From contig NZ_JAHPYF010000002.1 in assembly GCF_019041915.1 (NCBI RefSeq), forward strand, positions 124,001-188,000: 64,000 nt of DNA, written 5' to 3'. Made by a program: the position numbers and the translations under genes. A model generated the notes under the pieces. That model ran no database searches, was not told the DNA's origin, and saw only the letters and a program-made list of their open reading frames with translations. How positions within the stretch are numbered: the first letter of the stretch is position 1; every line of letters begins with the position of its first letter. Below, in pieces: positions 34,419 through 43,599 of the stretch. The stretch comes from Collinsella sp. MSK.8.10. GTDB taxonomy: Bacteria > Actinomycetota > Coriobacteriia > Coriobacteriales > Coriobacteriaceae.

Positions 34419-35468
34419 ATGGGTGAACTGGTAAACCGTGGAGAATCGGCAATCGTGCCCGAAGGTTTTTACAAGCAGGTCTCCTCGATTCTCAACGCCG
34501 CTCGCGACAAGGCCTATACCGCCGTTAACTTTGCGATGGTTGGGGCATATTGGGAGATCGGCAAGAGTATTGTTGATGAACAGGGCGGAGAGGAGCGCGC
34601 CAAGTATGGCGATGCACTGATCGACGAACTTGCCGTTAGATTGACTAAGGATTTTGGCAGAGGCTTCAACGCCAGAAGCTTAAGATACATGCGTCAGTTT
34701 TATCTTGCGTTCCCAATCCGGAACGCGCTGCGTTCCGAATTGAATTGGACACATTACCGCAGGTTATCGCGTATAACCGACCCTGATGCTCGCACCTGGT
34801 ACATGAACGAATGCGCCGATTCTCGCTGGAGCACGCGTCAGCTCGAACGCCAGATCAACACCATGTTCCGCGAGCGCCTACTTGCCAGCAAGGACAAAGA
34901 GGCCGTCACCCAGGAAATCCAAGAGAGCGCCCCGGCTCGTCGCCCCGAGGATATCATCCGCGACCCATATGTACTGGAGTTTTTAGGTTTCTCGGACGAT
35001 GCTACGTTTCGCGAGAGCGATCTAGAGCAGGCGCTCATCACGCATCTTCAGAAGTTCCTGCTGGAGCTTGGCCGTGGCTTCGCTTTCGAGGCGCGCCAAA
35101 AGCGCATCACCTTTGATGGACGCCATTTCTATATTGACCTTGTTTTTTACAACTATCTGATGCGCTGCTTCGTGCTCATCGACCTTAAGACCGATGACCT
35201 TACGCATCAGGACCTGGGCCAGATGCAAATGTATGTGAACTACTACACGCGCGAGCTCATGAACGAAGGCGACAATCCGCCCATAGGCATCGTGCTCTGC
35301 GCGGACAAAAGCGATTCGATCGTCGAGTACACGCTGCCCGAAGACAACGACCAAGTGTTTGCCGCCAAATACCTGCCGTATCTTCCAAGCAAGGAAGAGC
35401 TGGCGCGCGAGCTGAGTGCCGAGTACCGCGCCATCAACGAAGCGACTAATGGCGAAGTGCAAGGATAG
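34419..35468 (+). CDS. YhcG family (DUF1016) PDDEXK nuclease-domain protein
   Basis: The 349-residue protein has the DUF1016 N-terminal helical domain (VNFAMVGAYWEIGKSIVDEQ, FGRGFNARSLRYMRQFY) and a C-terminal PDDEXK domain with FYIDLVFYNYLMRCFVLIDLKTDDLTHQDLGQMQMYVNYY. The Asp and D-x-K residues look intact. YhcG proteins are nucleases of unsettled role, often near restriction systems or mobile DNA; none is adjacent here. The start is ATG 34419, with GTG 34416 in frame immediately before. Composition is lower in GC than the flanks, suggesting transfer. Confidence 0.87.
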   Translation: MGELVNRGESAIVPEGFYKQVSSILNAARDKAYTAVNFAMVGAYWEIGKSIVDEQGGEERAKYGDALIDELAVRLTKDFGRGFNARSLRYMRQFYLAFPIRNALRSELNWTHYRRLSRITDPDARTWYMNECADSRWSTRQLERQINTMFRERLLASKDKEAVTQEIQESAPARRPEDIIRDPYVLEFLGFSDDATFRESDLEQALITHLQKFLLELGRGFAFEARQKRITFDGRHFYIDLVFYNYLMRCFVLIDLKTDDLTHQDLGQMQMYVNYYTRELMNEGDNPPIGIVLCADKSDSIVEYTLPEDNDQVFAAKYLPYLPSKEELARELSAEYRAINEATNGEVQG

Positions 35469-35525
35469 CGGCACGTTGCGACCGAAACCACCGCACGCGT
35501 GCGAGCCGTCCCGTGCTGCGCTTCC

Positions 35526-36863
35526 CTACTTCCCAAAGATCGCAGCGAGCAAGCCCTTGCGTTTGGGCTTTTCTTCTCGGTAGGAACCCTCGGCGACCGC
35601 TGCAACCTGGCGCGGTTGCTCGCCGTCTCCACGGCGCACGATCTGGTATAGGAACGGCGATTTAACGTATTTGACCTCGATGGGCGTGGCGTGCACGGTA
35701 CTTTCGCCGGACAGATGCAGGCTCGGGTTGAGCGGCGCCACCACATGCGTCTCGCGCTTGTCACTAAACACCACCGCAGCTGCACGACCCGTCTGGCCGT
35801 TCACAGCGATACGCACCTGCTCGCCATCGCGGCCATCCGTCGCCGGGCGATCGACAAAGTAGACCGGCACCATCACCAGGCCGTCCTTATGCTTTCGAGC
35901 CTTGCGTGCCCAGGTTCGGATGCTCTTTTTATTGAGCCCCAGTACCGCCTCGGCATCGTTGCCGGCAATGTCGAGCGCCAGCTTATCAATGACCACCTGG
36001 TCCTTGGTAGACGCATCGACCGAGACGACACGGAAATCGCCTTCCTGCATGGCGGGATCGAACGGACCGACCTTGGCAAAGTCCCACGGCTCCAAAATGC
36101 CCATGAGGCGAACATCCAGGTAGTTTGCCCTGGGGTATGCCCAGTCGAGCACCTCGTAGTACACCAGGGTTTCCTTGCTCAGGCCCTTGCCCGGGAAGGA
36201 CGCCATCATGCGCAGGTCCGCGAGCGCCATGGGGAAGTAGAAGAGCATCATGTCGTTTTGGATTGCGTCTTCCACGTCGTGCCCGGCAAAGGCTTCCGCA
36301 TACTGGCGCACCAGCTGCAGCGCGTTGGCACGTGCCTGCTGCGGCGAAATCTCGCAGGGAATGCCCTGCTCCGGCACATATTCCGCACCCACGCCCATGG
36401 TCAGACGCTTGCTAAACGTCCCCGGCTTGAGCAGGTCGGCAATGCCGATCTTGTTGCCGCAGGACGGGCACTCGAACACACGCTGGGTCGACTCGCCCTC
36501 AAAGGACGCTCCGCAGAAGGGGCAAGGAATGCTCACATGCGTGGCCTCTTGGAACTCCTGCGCCGTGCCGCGATCCTCCCACAGCAGATGTTCCAGAACC
36601 GACTGATTGCGCCAGTGCGCATTGAAGAAATACCAGTCCGGGTCCTCCGGGCGCTCGAGTTGCGACACATGCGTGAGCTTGAGCAGTCCATCCACCACCG
36701 TCAACGGCGTATGGCGAATGCCCAGGGCGCTCTTGGGCTCCCCCGCATCAGCCTGCCACGGAACGACCGTGCCGCAATAGGCGCACTCAAAGCTGCGCTT
36801 AGCCTGGTGCGAGTACATAGGGCCGCCGCAGTTTTGACATTTAATGGCAAACATCTCGTCCAT
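35526..36863 (-). CDS. double zinc-ribbon protein of unknown function
   Basis: A 445-residue protein with two zinc ribbons near the N-terminus: CQNCGG with CAYCGT (about residues 8-32) and CPFCGA with CPSCGN (about 112-140). A larger domain follows (YPRANYLDVRLMGILEPWDF, VVIDKLALDIAGNDAEAVLGLN, MVPVYFVDRP), ending in a basic tail (KPKRKGLLAAIFGK). There is no membrane segment. I do not recognise the family. Paired ribbons suggest nucleic-acid or protein contacts. AAGGAGG lies eight bases before the ATG at 36863. It diverges from the CDF transporter. Confidence 0.72.
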   Translation of the reverse strand: MDEMFAIKCQNCGGPMYSHQAKRSFECAYCGTVVPWQADAGEPKSALGIRHTPLTVVDGLLKLTHVSQLERPEDPDWYFFNAHWRNQSVLEHLLWEDRGTAQEFQEATHVSIPCPFCGASFEGESTQRVFECPSCGNKIGIADLLKPGTFSKRLTMGVGAEYVPEQGIPCEISPQQARANALQLVRQYAEAFAGHDVEDAIQNDMMLFYFPMALADLRMMASFPGKGLSKETLVYYEVLDWAYPRANYLDVRLMGILEPWDFAKVGPFDPAMQEGDFRVVSVDASTKDQVVIDKLALDIAGNDAEAVLGLNKKSIRTWARKARKHKDGLVMVPVYFVDRPATDGRDGEQVRIAVNGQTGRAAAVVFSDKRETHVVAPLNPSLHLSGESTVHATPIEVKYVKSPFLYQIVRRGDGEQPRQVAAVAEGSYREEKPKRKGLLAAIFGK

Positions 36864-37081
36864 GGAAACGTCCTCCTTTGCACAGGGGCTGTCGACATTA
36901 AGTATCTCGAGCAAGCAGGCACATGCCCATACCCATGTGGCCCAAAATGGACCACCCAGGCAGACGAGAAGGCTCGCTCGTTAGCACCGGCAGACTATTG
37001 CTGCATTTTCTGAGCATCGGTGCACGGCGCCCCCGCGCGAGCTACACTATCCCCTTAAACATGATTGTGAGGACGACCGCT

Positions 37082-38263
37082 ATGCTATTTGTAAATCGGC
37101 TGGTACATACGCTTGTTCCCGGCAGCGAGAGCGAGCCGGTCGATACATCTTGCCGCACCAACGTGGGCTTTTCCGCAAGCCTCGTCTGCATTGGCCTCAA
37201 CATCACCCTGTGCCTGGCCAAGGGCATCGCGGGCCTGCTCGCCGGCTCCGTCTCCCTCATCGCCGACGCTTTCAACAACCTCTCCGATGCCTCGAGCAAC
37301 ATCGTGAGTCTGCTCGGGTTCCGCCTTGCCAGCCGCCCGGCAGACGAAGGCCACCCCTATGGCCACGGTCGCTATGAGTACCTAGCCGGCCTGTTCGTCG
37401 CCGTCCTGGTTTGCGCCGTCGGCATCAACCTGGTGCTCGAGTCCGTTACCAAGATCATCAAGCCCTCGCCCACCGCTTACACGCTCGTTTCCCTTGCGGC
37501 ACTGGCTACGTCCATGCTCGTTAAGCTCTGGATGGCCGCGTTCAACCGCACGCTGGGGAATCGCATCGACTCCGAGACGCTCATCGCCACAGCGCAGGAC
37601 TCCAAGAATGACGTCATCACCTCGGGCTCGGTCTTGGTGGCGGCGCTTATTTCGCAGACGACTGGCTTTGACCTCGATGGCTGGGCAGGCCTGGGTGTGG
37701 GCATCTTCATCTGCATCAGCGGCATGGCCCTGGTGCGCGACGCCATCAGCCCGTTGCTGGGGCAAGCGCCCGACCCCAAGCTCGTCCAGGAAATCCGCGA
37801 CAGGATCATGTCGTACCCCCAGGTCCTGGGCACGCACGACCTCATGGTGCACGACTACGGCCCGGGCCGCCAGTTTGCCAGCGCACACGTCGAAATGCCC
37901 GGCGAGGGCGATGCCTTTGAGCACCACGAGATCCTGGACACCATCGAACACGATATCAAACGCCAGATGGGCATTGGCATTACGCTGCACTGCGACCCCA
38001 TCGCAACAACCGGTGACGACCTGCGCGGCTGGGTCAAGCGCGGCGTAGCGCAGATCGACCCTGCGCTCTCCATCCACGACTTGCATGAGCACGACGACTT
38101 TGTTTCGTTTGACCTGGTGCGTCCCGACGGCTTTGACATATCCGACGAAGAGCTGCTGGAGCTCGTCACGCGCATCGTGCACGAGCGCCGGCCCGATGCA
38201 TCATGCGTCGTTACGTTTGACTCGGGCTTTAGCTCGCCCGAGCGTCCGGCAGAACAGCTGTAG
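37082..38263 (+). CDS. cation diffusion facilitator (CDF) divalent-metal exporter
   Basis: A 393-residue CDF transporter with six membrane helices and a cytoplasmic C-terminal domain. Metal-site segments are LIADAFNNLSDASSN (D-x3-N, D) in helix 2, HPYGHGRYEYLAG after helix 3, and TAQDSKNDVITS in helix 5. DAFNN rather than HxxxD favours Mn or Fe rather than Zn, but this is only suggestive. The C-terminal domain is longer than usual by about 90 residues (HDLHEHDDFVSFDLVRPD to the end). GAGGACGACC precedes the ATG. There is no metal regulator adjacent. Confidence 0.9.
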   Translation: MLFVNRLVHTLVPGSESEPVDTSCRTNVGFSASLVCIGLNITLCLAKGIAGLLAGSVSLIADAFNNLSDASSNIVSLLGFRLASRPADEGHPYGHGRYEYLAGLFVAVLVCAVGINLVLESVTKIIKPSPTAYTLVSLAALATSMLVKLWMAAFNRTLGNRIDSETLIATAQDSKNDVITSGSVLVAALISQTTGFDLDGWAGLGVGIFICISGMALVRDAISPLLGQAPDPKLVQEIRDRIMSYPQVLGTHDLMVHDYGPGRQFASAHVEMPGEGDAFEHHEILDTIEHDIKRQMGIGITLHCDPIATTGDDLRGWVKRGVAQIDPALSIHDLHEHDDFVSFDLVRPDGFDISDEELLELVTRIVHERRPDASCVVTFDSGFSSPERPAEQL

Positions 38264-38275
38264 CCCGCTTAACAG

Positions 38276-39259
38276 CTAGTTACCCTGTGCGCCCGAAATG
38301 CCGTTTTGCAGAGCGTCCCAGGCGTTCGTTGCCATATCGCCCAGATTCTGAGCCGTATCGCCGAGGTTTTGCGCCGTATCGCCCAGCTCTTGCGCCTTGT
38401 CTCCCAACTCCTGCGCCTTGTTGCTCAGGTCCTCCAGTGTGTTGGAGCTCGAGCTGTCCGTGGCGCTTTGGCCGCCGGACGAGTTGCCATAGCTGTTCTT
38501 GTGCGTGAGCTGAATCTCCAGGTTGCCGTTGTCGTTATAGTAGGCATTCGTAACAACCCAGTTGGAATCGATGACGGGCGTTGAGCCATCGTCGGTCAGG
38601 ATCACGGCGTTCGAAAGGTCGGCTCCGCGCGACTTGAGGAGCTTCTTGGCGTTGGACCAGTACTGTCCCGGGATATCGCTCAGGTCGACGGCAGCAGACT
38701 GGGTGGTCTCGGCCTGCTCGGTCGTGGCATCGGTCGTGGCGCCCCGCTTGTTGAGCATGCCCGACACGATGGCGAACACGACCGACAAGGCAAAGAAGAT
38801 CGCCAGCACAATCAGGATTTTCTTGATCACGCTCGACGGACGCGACGGTGCCTTCTCCTCGTCCTCACCATACTGCGGAATCGATTTGGGATACTCGCGA
38901 TACGGCTGGCGCGCATGCGGATCGCGCGACTCATAACGAGACTGAACCTGCGCCGTGCGCGGCATATACGTCGTCTGCTGAGGCTGCGGAATGGGATTAT
39001 GCGGCAGGTTGTTATAAGCATCTGTCGCCGCATTGCCATACGGGTCCGGCGCCGCATTGTCATACGGGTCCTGCGGTGCATAATCAAACGGATCCCGTGG
39101 TGTATCGCCGTAGCCAATAACCCGTGTGGGTTCGGCAGACGCCTGCGTCGCATCGGGAGCAGCATTGCCGGGATTCGGCACGATACGGGCCACATCGGCG
39201 CTGCCGCCAGCCTGTGCGGAGCCATATCCGCCCATCACGGTCGTCTTATCCTGGTCCAT
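38276..39259 (-). CDS. membrane protein with PASTA-like domain and heptad repeats
   Basis: A 327-residue protein. A disordered Pro/Tyr/Asp-rich cytoplasmic region (repeated DPYDNAAPDPYGNA) comes first. One membrane helix follows (KKILIVLAIFFALSVVFAIVSGML), then a segment resembling a PASTA domain (DLSDIPGQYWSNAKKLLKSRG). Four tandem seven-residue repeats (AQELGDK, AQELGDT, AQNLGDT, AQNLGDM) close the C-terminus. The plan is that of small cell-envelope proteins linked to PASTA kinases, but no kinase is here. AAAGG lies upstream of the ATG at 39259. Function not known. Confidence 0.7.
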   Translation of the reverse strand: MDQDKTTVMGGYGSAQAGGSADVARIVPNPGNAAPDATQASAEPTRVIGYGDTPRDPFDYAPQDPYDNAAPDPYGNAATDAYNNLPHNPIPQPQQTTYMPRTAQVQSRYESRDPHARQPYREYPKSIPQYGEDEEKAPSRPSSVIKKILIVLAIFFALSVVFAIVSGMLNKRGATTDATTEQAETTQSAAVDLSDIPGQYWSNAKKLLKSRGADLSNAVILTDDGSTPVIDSNWVVTNAYYNDNGNLEIQLTHKNSYGNSSGGQSATDSSSSNTLEDLSNKAQELGDKAQELGDTAQNLGDTAQNLGDMATNAWDALQNGISGAQGN

Positions 39260-39377
39260 GCAACGTTTCCTTTCCGTCGCCTGCAAGCATCAAGTTATCC
39301 ATGCATTCTACCCGCGCAAAAGCCTATGATGGGCAAAGCCCGCCGGTATCTACAAGACATGCGCGTGCCTAAGGATC

Positions 39378-39414
39378 AAAAAGCCCCGCCGGGCCTTGGT
39401 AGGCGCGGCGGGGC
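39378..39414 (-). terminator. intrinsic terminator of fhs
   Basis: On the minus strand a 13-bp imperfect stem beginning GCCCCGCC and ending GGCGGGGC, followed by TTTTT, just after the fhs stop. Confidence 0.85.
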
Positions 39415-39439
39415 GGGCAAGCGGCTATGAGCAGCAGGC

Positions 39440-41107
39440 TTAGAACAGGCCGGTGATGTTGCCGTCGTTGTCAACGTCGATATTCTCGGCCGCGGGAACC
39501 TTGGGCAGACCCGGCATAGTCAGGACGCTGCCAGTCAGCGCGACCACAAAGTGGGCACCGGCGGAAACCTTGAGCTCGCGCACGGTGATGCGGAAGCCCT
39601 CGGGGGCGCCCAGCGCCTTGGCGTTGTCGCTAAAGCTGTACTGGGTCTTGGCGACGCACACCGGCAGGTTGCCAAAGCCGTTCTCGCGCAGCTCGGCGAG
39701 CTGACGCTTGGCAGCCGGCGTAAAGTCGACGCCGTCGGCGCGGTAGACCTTGGTGGCGACGGCCTCGAGGGCATCGGCGACATCGGCGCCGTCCTCGTAG
39801 GCAAACTTGAGCTCGCTCGGCTGCTCAATCAGGCGCATGACCTCATCGGCCAGGTCGAGCGCACCCTCGCCGCCCTTGGCCCAGACCTCAGAAAGCTTGA
39901 CGTTAACGCCGAGCTTCTGGCACTCGGACTCGATGAGCTCGAGCTCGGCCTCGGTGTCCGTCGGGAAGCGGTTGATGGCGACCACACAGGGAAGACCATA
40001 GACGTTCTGGATATTGTCAACGTGGCGCAGCAGGTTGGGCATGCCGGCCTTGAGGGCCTCGAGGTTCTCGTCGTTAAGGTTGGCCTTGGCAACGCCGCCG
40101 TTGTACTTAAGCGCGCGGGCGGTGGCGACAATCACGACGGCGCTGGGGCGAACGCCCGTCATGCGGCACTTGATGTCGAGGAACTTCTCGGCACCCAGAT
40201 CGGCGCCAAAGCCTGCCTCGGTAATGGCGACATCGCCAAAACGCATAGCCATACGCGTGGCCATGATGGAGTTACAGCCGTGGGCGATGTTGGCGAAGGG
40301 ACCGCCGTGGACAAATGCGGGCGTACCCTCGAGCGTCTGCACCAGGTTGGGCTTGAGTGCATCCTTAAGCAGCGCGGCCATGGCGCCCTGGGCCTTAAGG
40401 TCGCGTGCGCGGACGGGCTCGCCGGCATAGCTGTAGCCGACGACGATCTCGCCCAAGCGCTCCTTGAGGTCGTTGATGCTCGTGGACAGGCACAGGATTG
40501 CCATGACCTCGGAGGCAACGGTGATATCGAAGCCGTCCTCGCGCGGCACGCCCTGGGCCTTGCCGCCAATGCCGTCGATAACATGGCGCAGCTGGCGGTC
40601 ATTCATGTCGACGACGCGCTTCCAGGTGATGCGCTTGACGTCAATACCGAGCTGGTTGCCTTGCTGAATATGGTTGTCGAGCATGGCGGCCAGCAGGTTA
40701 TTGGCGGCACCGATAGCGTGGAAGTCGCCGGTAAAGTGCAGGTTGATGTCCTCCATGGGGATGACCTGGGCCCAACCGCCGCCGGCGGCACCGCCCTTTA
40801 CGCCAAAGACGGGACCGAGCGAAGGCTCGCGCAGGGCCACGGCGCTCTTGACACCGCGACGGCGTAGACCATCGGCCAGACCGATGGTCGTGGTGGTCTT
40901 GCCCTCGCCGGCGGGCGTGGGGTTGATGGCGGTCACGAGGACGAGCTTGGCCTGGTGATTGGTCGGCTCGTTGAGCAGTGAATAGTCGACCTTAGCCTTG
41001 TCGAAGCCGTACGGAATCAGGTGCTTTACGTCGACACCGGCGTTCTTAGCCACCTCGGTAATGGGCAGCGGCGTGACGGAACGTGCGATTTCGATGTCAG
41101 TAGGCAT
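39440..41107 (-). CDS. fhs: formate-tetrahydrofolate ligase
   Basis: Fhs makes 10-formyl-THF from formate, THF and ATP. The 555 residues match the usual length and include [17 protein letters not shown] (P-loop), [26 protein letters not shown]-type [13 protein letters not shown], and [16 protein letters not shown] lies before the ATG at 41107; the in-frame extension to 41167 lacks a site. With fchA and folD in this window it completes the formate to methylene-THF arm. It stands as a single-gene transcript with its own terminator. Confidence 0.97.
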   Translation of the reverse strand: MPTDIEIARSVTPLPITEVAKNAGVDVKHLIPYGFDKAKVDYSLLNEPTNHQAKLVLVTAINPTPAGEGKTTTTIGLADGLRRRGVKSAVALREPSLGPVFGVKGGAAGGGWAQVIPMEDINLHFTGDFHAIGAANNLLAAMLDNHIQQGNQLGIDVKRITWKRVVDMNDRQLRHVIDGIGGKAQGVPREDGFDITVASEVMAILCLSTSINDLKERLGEIVVGYSYAGEPVRARDLKAQGAMAALLKDALKPNLVQTLEGTPAFVHGGPFANIAHGCNSIMATRMAMRFGDVAITEAGFGADLGAEKFLDIKCRMTGVRPSAVVIVATARALKYNGGVAKANLNDENLEALKAGMPNLLRHVDNIQNVYGLPCVVAINRFPTDTEAELELIESECQKLGVNVKLSEVWAKGGEGALDLADEVMRLIEQPSELKFAYEDGADVADALEAVATKVYRADGVDFTPAAKRQLAELRENGFGNLPVCVAKTQYSFSDNAKALGAPEGFRITVRELKVSAGAHFVVALTGSVLTMPGLPKVPAAENIDVDNDGNITGLF

Positions 41108-41253
41108 GGACGGTCCTTTCGTTACCGGATGAGAAAAAGACCAATTCAGCATAGCACGGGCGCGCAATAGTAAAACACCCGTAACCGATGAATGGCGATA
41201 TGTTTATCCAATGCTCAGCGATAGCCTACAGACCAGCCAAAACAAACCCGCCT

Positions 41254-42321
41254 CTAAACGGCTGGCTCGATGCCCAAGTGCTCAAAGGTGCGCAAGGTTG
41301 CCTGGCGGCCCTGGGGCGTGCGAATCATCAAGCCGCACTGCAGCAGATAGGGCTCATAGACATCCTCGAGCGTACCCGGGTCCTCGCCTACCGCGCTGGC
41401 AAGGGTCGTCAGACCCACGGCACGGCCGGAGAACGTCTTGGCAAGCGTCTCCAAAATTCGAATGTCCATCCAGTCCAGACCAAGCTCGTCGATCTCGAAA
41501 AACTCGAGCGCCTGACGGCAAATATCAAGCTCAATAGGACCGTTGCCGCGCACCTGCGCATAGTCGCGCACGCGCTTGAGCAGACGGTTGGCCAAGCGCG
41601 GCGTGCCACGCGAGCGCGAGCCGATCTCGAGCGCGCTCGGATGGTCTATCGTCACGCCCAAGATGGTCGCCGAGCGCGTCACGATCTGAGCAAGCTCCTC
41701 GACCGTGTAGTAGTCCAGGCGATACGAAATGCCAAAGCGGTCGCGCAACGGGCCGGTCAGCATACCCGAACGGGTCGTTGCCGCCACCAGCGTAAACTTG
41801 GGAATATCTAGGCGAATCGAGCGAGCGGCCGGGCCTTTACCGATCACGATGTCGAGCGCAAAGTCCTCCATAGCGGGATACAGGACTTCCTCGACCGAAC
41901 GGTTAAGACGGTGGATCTCGTCGATAAACAGCACGTCACCCGGCTGCAGGTTAGTCAGAATGGCTGCCAGGTCACCGGTACGCGCGATAGCCGGACCACT
42001 CGTCGTCTTGATCTGAGCGCCCAGCTCGTTGGCGATAACGGTAGCCAGCGTGGTCTTGCCCAGGCCCGGAGGACCCGAGAAGATCACGTGATCGAGCGTC
42101 TCGCCACGGCTCTGCGCCGCCTCGATCAGCACGCGCAGGCTCTGTTTGATATGCTCCTGACCGCAGTAGTCGTCTAGGCGCTGGGGACGCAGGGTACGGT
42201 CGACATCGAGGTCTTCGGGTGTCAGTTCCGAGCCCACCATGCGCTCACCGTGCGCCATGGATGCCGCCGGCGAGTTGCCGGGCGTCGCCCACAGGTCCTG
42301 AGAGTCATCGGCTTCCCACAT
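41254..42321 (-). CDS. ruvB: Holliday-junction branch-migration ATPase RuvB
   Basis: RuvB is the hexameric motor that drives branch migration with RuvA. The 355-residue product contains [13 protein letters not shown], the Walker [15 protein letters not shown], Walker B FIDEIHRL and sensor AATTRSGML, plus the winged-helix end ([16 protein letters not shown]). The start ATG at 42321 overlaps the ruvA stop (TGATG), so the genes are coupled. A GTG one codon earlier is possible. Third gene of ruvC-ruvA-ruvB. Confidence 0.97.
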   Translation of the reverse strand: MWEADDSQDLWATPGNSPAASMAHGERMVGSELTPEDLDVDRTLRPQRLDDYCGQEHIKQSLRVLIEAAQSRGETLDHVIFSGPPGLGKTTLATVIANELGAQIKTTSGPAIARTGDLAAILTNLQPGDVLFIDEIHRLNRSVEEVLYPAMEDFALDIVIGKGPAARSIRLDIPKFTLVAATTRSGMLTGPLRDRFGISYRLDYYTVEELAQIVTRSATILGVTIDHPSALEIGSRSRGTPRLANRLLKRVRDYAQVRGNGPIELDICRQALEFFEIDELGLDWMDIRILETLAKTFSGRAVGLTTLASAVGEDPGTLEDVYEPYLLQCGLMIRTPQGRQATLRTFEHLGIEPAV

Positions 42322-42941
42322 CACGCATCCATTCCGAGTCGCTTAAGCGCCGCGCCGAGCAGGTCCTCGACACGCATATCCTGCCCATCATACCCGCTCA
42401 GGGCAACCTCGGTCTCCTGCGGGCTAAAGCCCATGGAAAGGAGCGCCGCGCGGGCATCATCGATCGCCGAGGGAGTGGCGGCGGGGACCGGCATCGCAAC
42501 CTGACCGGGGATTACGTCGACCGGAACAAAGCCCTTGTCCTTGGCAAAGGTACTCTTGAGCTCTAAGATGAGGCGCTGGGCGGTCTTTTTGCCTACACCG
42601 GGCACCTTGGCCATGCCCTTGTCGTCCTCGGCCATCACCAGGGAATACAGCTGTCCCACGGTATAAGTGGAAAGCACGGCAAGTGCCAGACGCGGACCGA
42701 CGCCCGAGACGGAAACGAGCCGATCGAACATCGTGCGCTCGTCCTTGGAGGCAAAGCCAAAGAGCGTCACGGCGTCCTCGCGCACCTGCATACGGGTATA
42801 GAGGCGAACCTCGCCGCCGGGCGTAGGCAGCGTGGCGGCAGTGCTGCCCGAAATACCGAGCTCAAAGCCCACGCCCGATACATCGACGACGGCCGAGCTC
42901 ATCGTGGCCTCGACAAGCGTTCCATGGAGCTGGGAGATCAT
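42321..42941 (-). CDS. ruvA: Holliday-junction DNA-binding protein RuvA
   Basis: A 206-residue RuvA with the OB fold start [14 protein letters not shown], helix-hairpin-helix segments ([17 protein letters not shown] and [19 protein letters not shown]), and the C-terminal third domain ([19 protein letters not shown]) that binds RuvB. It shares one base with the ruvC stop (TGATG) and overlaps ruvB similarly. Confidence 0.97.
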   Translation of the reverse strand: MISQLHGTLVEATMSSAVVDVSGVGFELGISGSTAATLPTPGGEVRLYTRMQVREDAVTLFGFASKDERTMFDRLVSVSGVGPRLALAVLSTYTVGQLYSLVMAEDDKGMAKVPGVGKKTAQRLILELKSTFAKDKGFVPVDVIPGQVAMPVPAATPSAIDDARAALLSMGFSPQETEVALSGYDGQDMRVEDLLGAALKRLGMDA

Positions 42942-43462
42942 CAGTATCCGGTTCCTCTCTGTTGATAGAACTCGCCGCCGGTAAGCGCCCGGGTACGGCT
43001 TAGGTTAACGTGACAGATGGCGCAAGCCAGGGCATCGGCGGCATGGTCTGGGTGCGGGTCGTGATCGAGCTGTGTGAGCGTACGAACCATATACGCGACC
43101 TGCCGTTTGTCCGCGGCGCCGGTGCCCACAACAGCCTGCTTAATCTGCATGGGCGTATACTCGCCAATCTCGAGCGCGCACTCCGAAAGCGCCACGAGCG
43201 CGGCACCGCGGGCATGCGCCGTGGGGATGGCCGAGCGAACGTTAGCGCCAAAGTAGATGCTCTCGATAGCCGCGGTATCGGGACGGTAGCGTTCGACGAC
43301 GCCCTTGAGGTCGCGGGCGATATGCGACAGGCGCACTGCGAGCGGGCTGCCCGCGCTGGTCTCGATACAACCGTAGGCACGGCAGCGAACCTCGCCACGC
43401 CGCTCCTCGATAATCCCCCAACCCGTATGGGCCAAACCAGGGTCGATACCCAAGATAACCAA
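42941..43462 (-). CDS. ruvC: crossover junction endodeoxyribonuclease RuvC
   Basis: A 173-residue RuvC resolvase with the acidic residues of the RNase H fold: ILGIDPGLAHTGWG (Asp), AIESIYFG (Glu) and the C-terminal DHAADALACAICH. The start is taken as TTG 43462, giving LVILGIDPG with GGGGAGG five bases upstream; the longer form from 43483 would place extra residues before the family start. It is first in the ruvCAB operon. Confidence 0.95.
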   Translation of the reverse strand: MVILGIDPGLAHTGWGIIEERRGEVRCRAYGCIETSAGSPLAVRLSHIARDLKGVVERYRPDTAAIESIYFGANVRSAIPTAHARGAALVALSECALEIGEYTPMQIKQAVVGTGAADKRQVAYMVRTLTQLDHDPHPDHAADALACAICHVNLSRTRALTGGEFYQQRGTGY

Positions 43463-43599
43463 GCCGACCTCCCCTCGCCACAAGCGCAGCGCAAGACAAG
43501 GCCCCGCGCATCATTCACGAACGTCTGTTCTAGAATAACACAACGGGGTCAAGATGCTTAGATGAAGTATCGGGGCTGAGAGCGAATCCCATCCCCAGT

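Noticed and set aside
34419..35468. YhcG gene as part of a restriction-modification island
   Set aside because: No methyltransferase, specificity or restriction subunit within 10 kb.
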